A stretch of 64,000 nt of DNA, taken from Paenibacillus dendrobii (GTDB lineage Bacteria; Bacillota; Bacilli; Paenibacillales; Paenibacillaceae). Within the stretch, counting starts at the first letter, position 1. Each line of letters begins with the position of its first letter. The position numbers and the translations under genes were made by a program. The notes below the pieces were generated by a model, which was given only the letters and a program-made list of their open reading frames with translations, had not been told where the DNA came from and did not search any database. Location: contig NZ_WUBI01000005.1 of the NCBI RefSeq assembly GCF_009807035.1, forward strand, positions 1 through 64,000. Direction: 5' to 3'. Below are positions 62,069 through 64,000 of the stretch, piece after piece.

Positions 62069-63806
62069 GCTGCAGTCCCTCCTGTTGAATCCGGTACAAG
62101 GACGCATACAGACCATCTCTGCGGGCCATTAACTCTTCATGGCTGCCACGCTGTACAATGCGTCCTTCATCCAGAACGATGATCTCGTTGGCATGCTGCA
62201 CGCTGCTGATCCGATGGGCAATAATCATCGTCGTCTTGCCTTGGCGTTCTTTGACGAGATTGCCTAGAATTCCTGATTCCGTCAGGGTGTCCACCGCGCT
62301 CATGCTATCATCGAGAATTAGCAGCTCCGGTCTTTTCATCAAGCCTCTCGCCAGGCTGGCACGCTGCCTTTGACCGCCCGAAAGCGTAAGTCCGCGCTCA
62401 CCCAGCTTGGTTTGGAACCCTTCCTTAAATGTATTTACGCTGTCCAGCAGTAAAGCCTGATCCGCTGCGCTGCGTATTTGCTGCATATTCGCCGAACGGT
62501 CACTAAAGGCGATATTATCGGCAATATCGGTACTGAACAAAAATCCGTCCTGAGGCACATAGCCTATTTTCCGGCGCAGCGTATCCAGAGAAACCTCTGT
62601 AATATCTTCACCGCTGATGCGGATTGCGCCTTCGGGAGGCTCATAGACCCGAAGCAGCAGCTTCGCAAGTGTGGATTTGCCGCTGCCCGTGCGACCGATC
62701 AAGCCTACCGTATGGCCTTTGCGTATTGTAAAGGTGATGTCTTCCAGCGCTTTTTCCGAAGCGCCCGGATAAGTGAAATTCAAATGATCGATTTCGATAT
62801 CTCCAATGGAACTTAACTCGATCGCCGAATCATGGTCTCTTACGCTTGGCACTTCGGCCAGCAGACGATTCACCCGCTCCAATGAAGCGCCGGAGCGCTG
62901 CATCATGTTGATGACATTGCCGATTTGCTGCAGAGGTCCGGTCAGCATCCGCAGATAAAAGGTCAACGCCACAAAGCTACCGAGAGACAGATGGTGCTGA
63001 ATAGTCATGTAACCGCCAACAAGAAGCGACACGACCAGGGACAACGCGCCTAGAAAAGGCAGGATCGCTTGGAATAGAGAAGACATCCGCACCAGACGGA
63101 GCTGGGCTGCCCTTACTCCGTCTACCGTGTCATCAAATCTCCGCTGCGCCGTATCCTCCATCGCAAACGTCTTCGTAACACGGATCCCTCCAATTTGCTC
63201 ATCAGCGGATTCCGTCATTGTGGCCAAATCTTCCTGCACGTGCATGGATCTCTCACGTATCCGCGGCCCGAAATAAATGACCAGAAACGGGATCAGGATC
63301 AGCGGACCTACGCTGACAAGAATCAGAATCACGGGAATCCCCGTAATCAACATCATCGCCACACAGGAAATAACCATAAATACCGCATTCGTCGTTTGCG
63401 TTACACCGAAGGATATGGCCTCCCGCACCGAGGTGACATCATTCATGACGTAACTGAGCAGCTTCCCTGTCCCTTGCCGGGAAAAGAAATCCTCGCTCAG
63501 TTTGGCAAACTGCGTGAAAATCTTGCCGCGCGTAATGAATTCAAAACGCCGGCCCAGCCTCATGATCGTAAATTGACCAAGTCCGAACAAGACGCCATAA
63601 GAAACGGCTATTGCAAGCAAAATGAGGCTGTACTGAATAATTCCATTCCGTCCCAGTGAGCCATCCTTCAGTCCATCCGTTACCTTTCCCAGCATCTGAG
63701 GCAGCAATGACTGGTCTACGTTAGACAGGATAATCAGAATAACGGCTGTGAGGTAGAGCAGCTTGTTTTGCTTCACATAACTGGTGAGAAGTTCAAAGTT
63801 TTTCAA
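62061..63806 (-). CDS. ABC exporter half-transporter (degenerate ATPase site)
   Basis: A 581-residue type I exporter with six membrane segments. Walker A GRTGSGKST and signature LSGGQRQR are normal, but Walker B reads LLILDDSMSAVD, with aspartate where the catalytic glutamate should be. That is the pattern of the YheI/BmrC (TM287-type) partner, whose composite site hydrolyses ATP poorly. TTG start with AAGGAGGG upstream. First gene of the pair; no good promoter is seen in 63807-63900. Confidence 0.88.
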   Translation of the reverse strand: MKNFELLTSYVKQNKLLYLTAVILIILSNVDQSLLPQMLGKVTDGLKDGSLGRNGIIQYSLILLAIAVSYGVLFGLGQFTIMRLGRRFEFITRGKIFTQFAKLSEDFFSRQGTGKLLSYVMNDVTSVREAISFGVTQTTNAVFMVISCVAMMLITGIPVILILVSVGPLILIPFLVIYFGPRIRERSMHVQEDLATMTESADEQIGGIRVTKTFAMEDTAQRRFDDTVDGVRAAQLRLVRMSSLFQAILPFLGALSLVVSLLVGGYMTIQHHLSLGSFVALTFYLRMLTGPLQQIGNVINMMQRSGASLERVNRLLAEVPSVRDHDSAIELSSIGDIEIDHLNFTYPGASEKALEDITFTIRKGHTVGLIGRTGSGKSTLAKLLLRVYEPPEGAIRISGEDITEVSLDTLRRKIGYVPQDGFLFSTDIADNIAFSDRSANMQQIRSAADQALLLDSVNTFKEGFQTKLGERGLTLSGGQRQRASLARGLMKRPELLILDDSMSAVDTLTESGILGNLVKERQGKTTMIIAHRISSVQHANEIIVLDEGRIVQRGSHEELMARRDGLYASLYRIQQEGLQHA

Positions 63807-63950
63807 TGATTTCGTCCCTCCTTAGGCTGATACTTCAAATTCCCTTACCGGATCTTTATCTAAAATATAGCATACTTAAAAATAATCCGTGGCATGACGG
63901 CGGGGTGCTGCGAGCGATAAACCGTTGATATGACTGGGTTTTCATATGTT

Positions 63951-63985
63951 AAAAAAAGTATACCCCTGCATTCTTCATGCGGAGG
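63951..63985 (-). terminator. terminator of a gene beyond the right edge
   Basis: A 9-bp imperfect stem (63963-63971 with 63977-63985) and seven T on the minus strand, a little downstream of the stem. It would end a minus-strand gene that starts outside the window. Confidence 0.5.
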
Positions 63986-64000
63986 AGAAGCTTGATTCCA

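Overview
The window looks like a chromosomal segment of a Paenibacillus-type, endospore-forming member of the Bacillales. Three things point there. Sporulation genes (safA-like, spoVID, spo0B, spoIVFA/FB, spoIIB) sit among housekeeping genes in the order known from Bacillus subtilis. A typical Firmicutes valS T-box is present. The tig-clpP-clpX-ispG-lonB-lonA run and an RNase G/E gene beside rplU are both unlike B. subtilis. Nearly all genes lie on the minus strand and read towards an rRNA operon whose 16S 5' end is cut by the left edge. The species cannot be named from the sequence alone.

Layout, left to right (transcription mostly right to left): 16S rRNA 5' end with a leader and tandem promoters (1-444); a SafA-like LysM spore protein (552-2297); an amino-acid operon of an ACT-domain protein, hom, thrC, thrB, pheA and ilvE under one strong promoter (2467-8249); obgE and spo0B (8520-10608); rplU-prp-rpmA with a probable L21 leader (10870-12013); an RNase G/E homologue; the sigma-K checkpoint pair spoIVFA/spoIVFB (13392-15075); an OpuC-type osmoprotectant ABC operon inserted in this otherwise conserved neighbourhood (15249-18737); a DUF2179 membrane protein; the shape and division cluster maf-radC-mreBCD-minCD (20091-25491), with a DUF4321-like gene and spoIIB upstream; valS-folC-murC behind a valine T-box (27447-33325); spoVID; a haem/sirohaem operon hemA-hemX-sirC-like-hemC-cobA/hemD-hemB-hemL with a pseudouridine synthase at its end (35037-43837); two genes of unknown function flanking speD; engB, lonA, lonB, ispG, clpX, clpP and tig (46257-56172).

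The right end is less ordinary. A gene of unknown function appears to start at an ATT codon (57146). It lies head-to-head with a plus-strand tRNA-Arg(TCT), whose 3' end and terminator are repeated downstream about every 133 bp (57482 to about 57917). Beyond this are a TetR-family regulator divergent from a ketopantoate-reductase-like gene, in visibly AT-richer DNA, and a two-gene ABC exporter with one degenerate ATPase site.

Genes work together in clear blocks: threonine and phenylalanine synthesis; cell shape and division-site placement; haem and sirohaem from glutamyl-tRNA; protein quality control (trigger factor, ClpXP, two Lon proteases); and spore formation. I found no CRISPR array, prophage or complete insertion sequence. 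The observations most worth following up are the ATT start, the tRNA-tail repeats, a palindrome inside the valS promoter and the hairpin in the rRNA leader.
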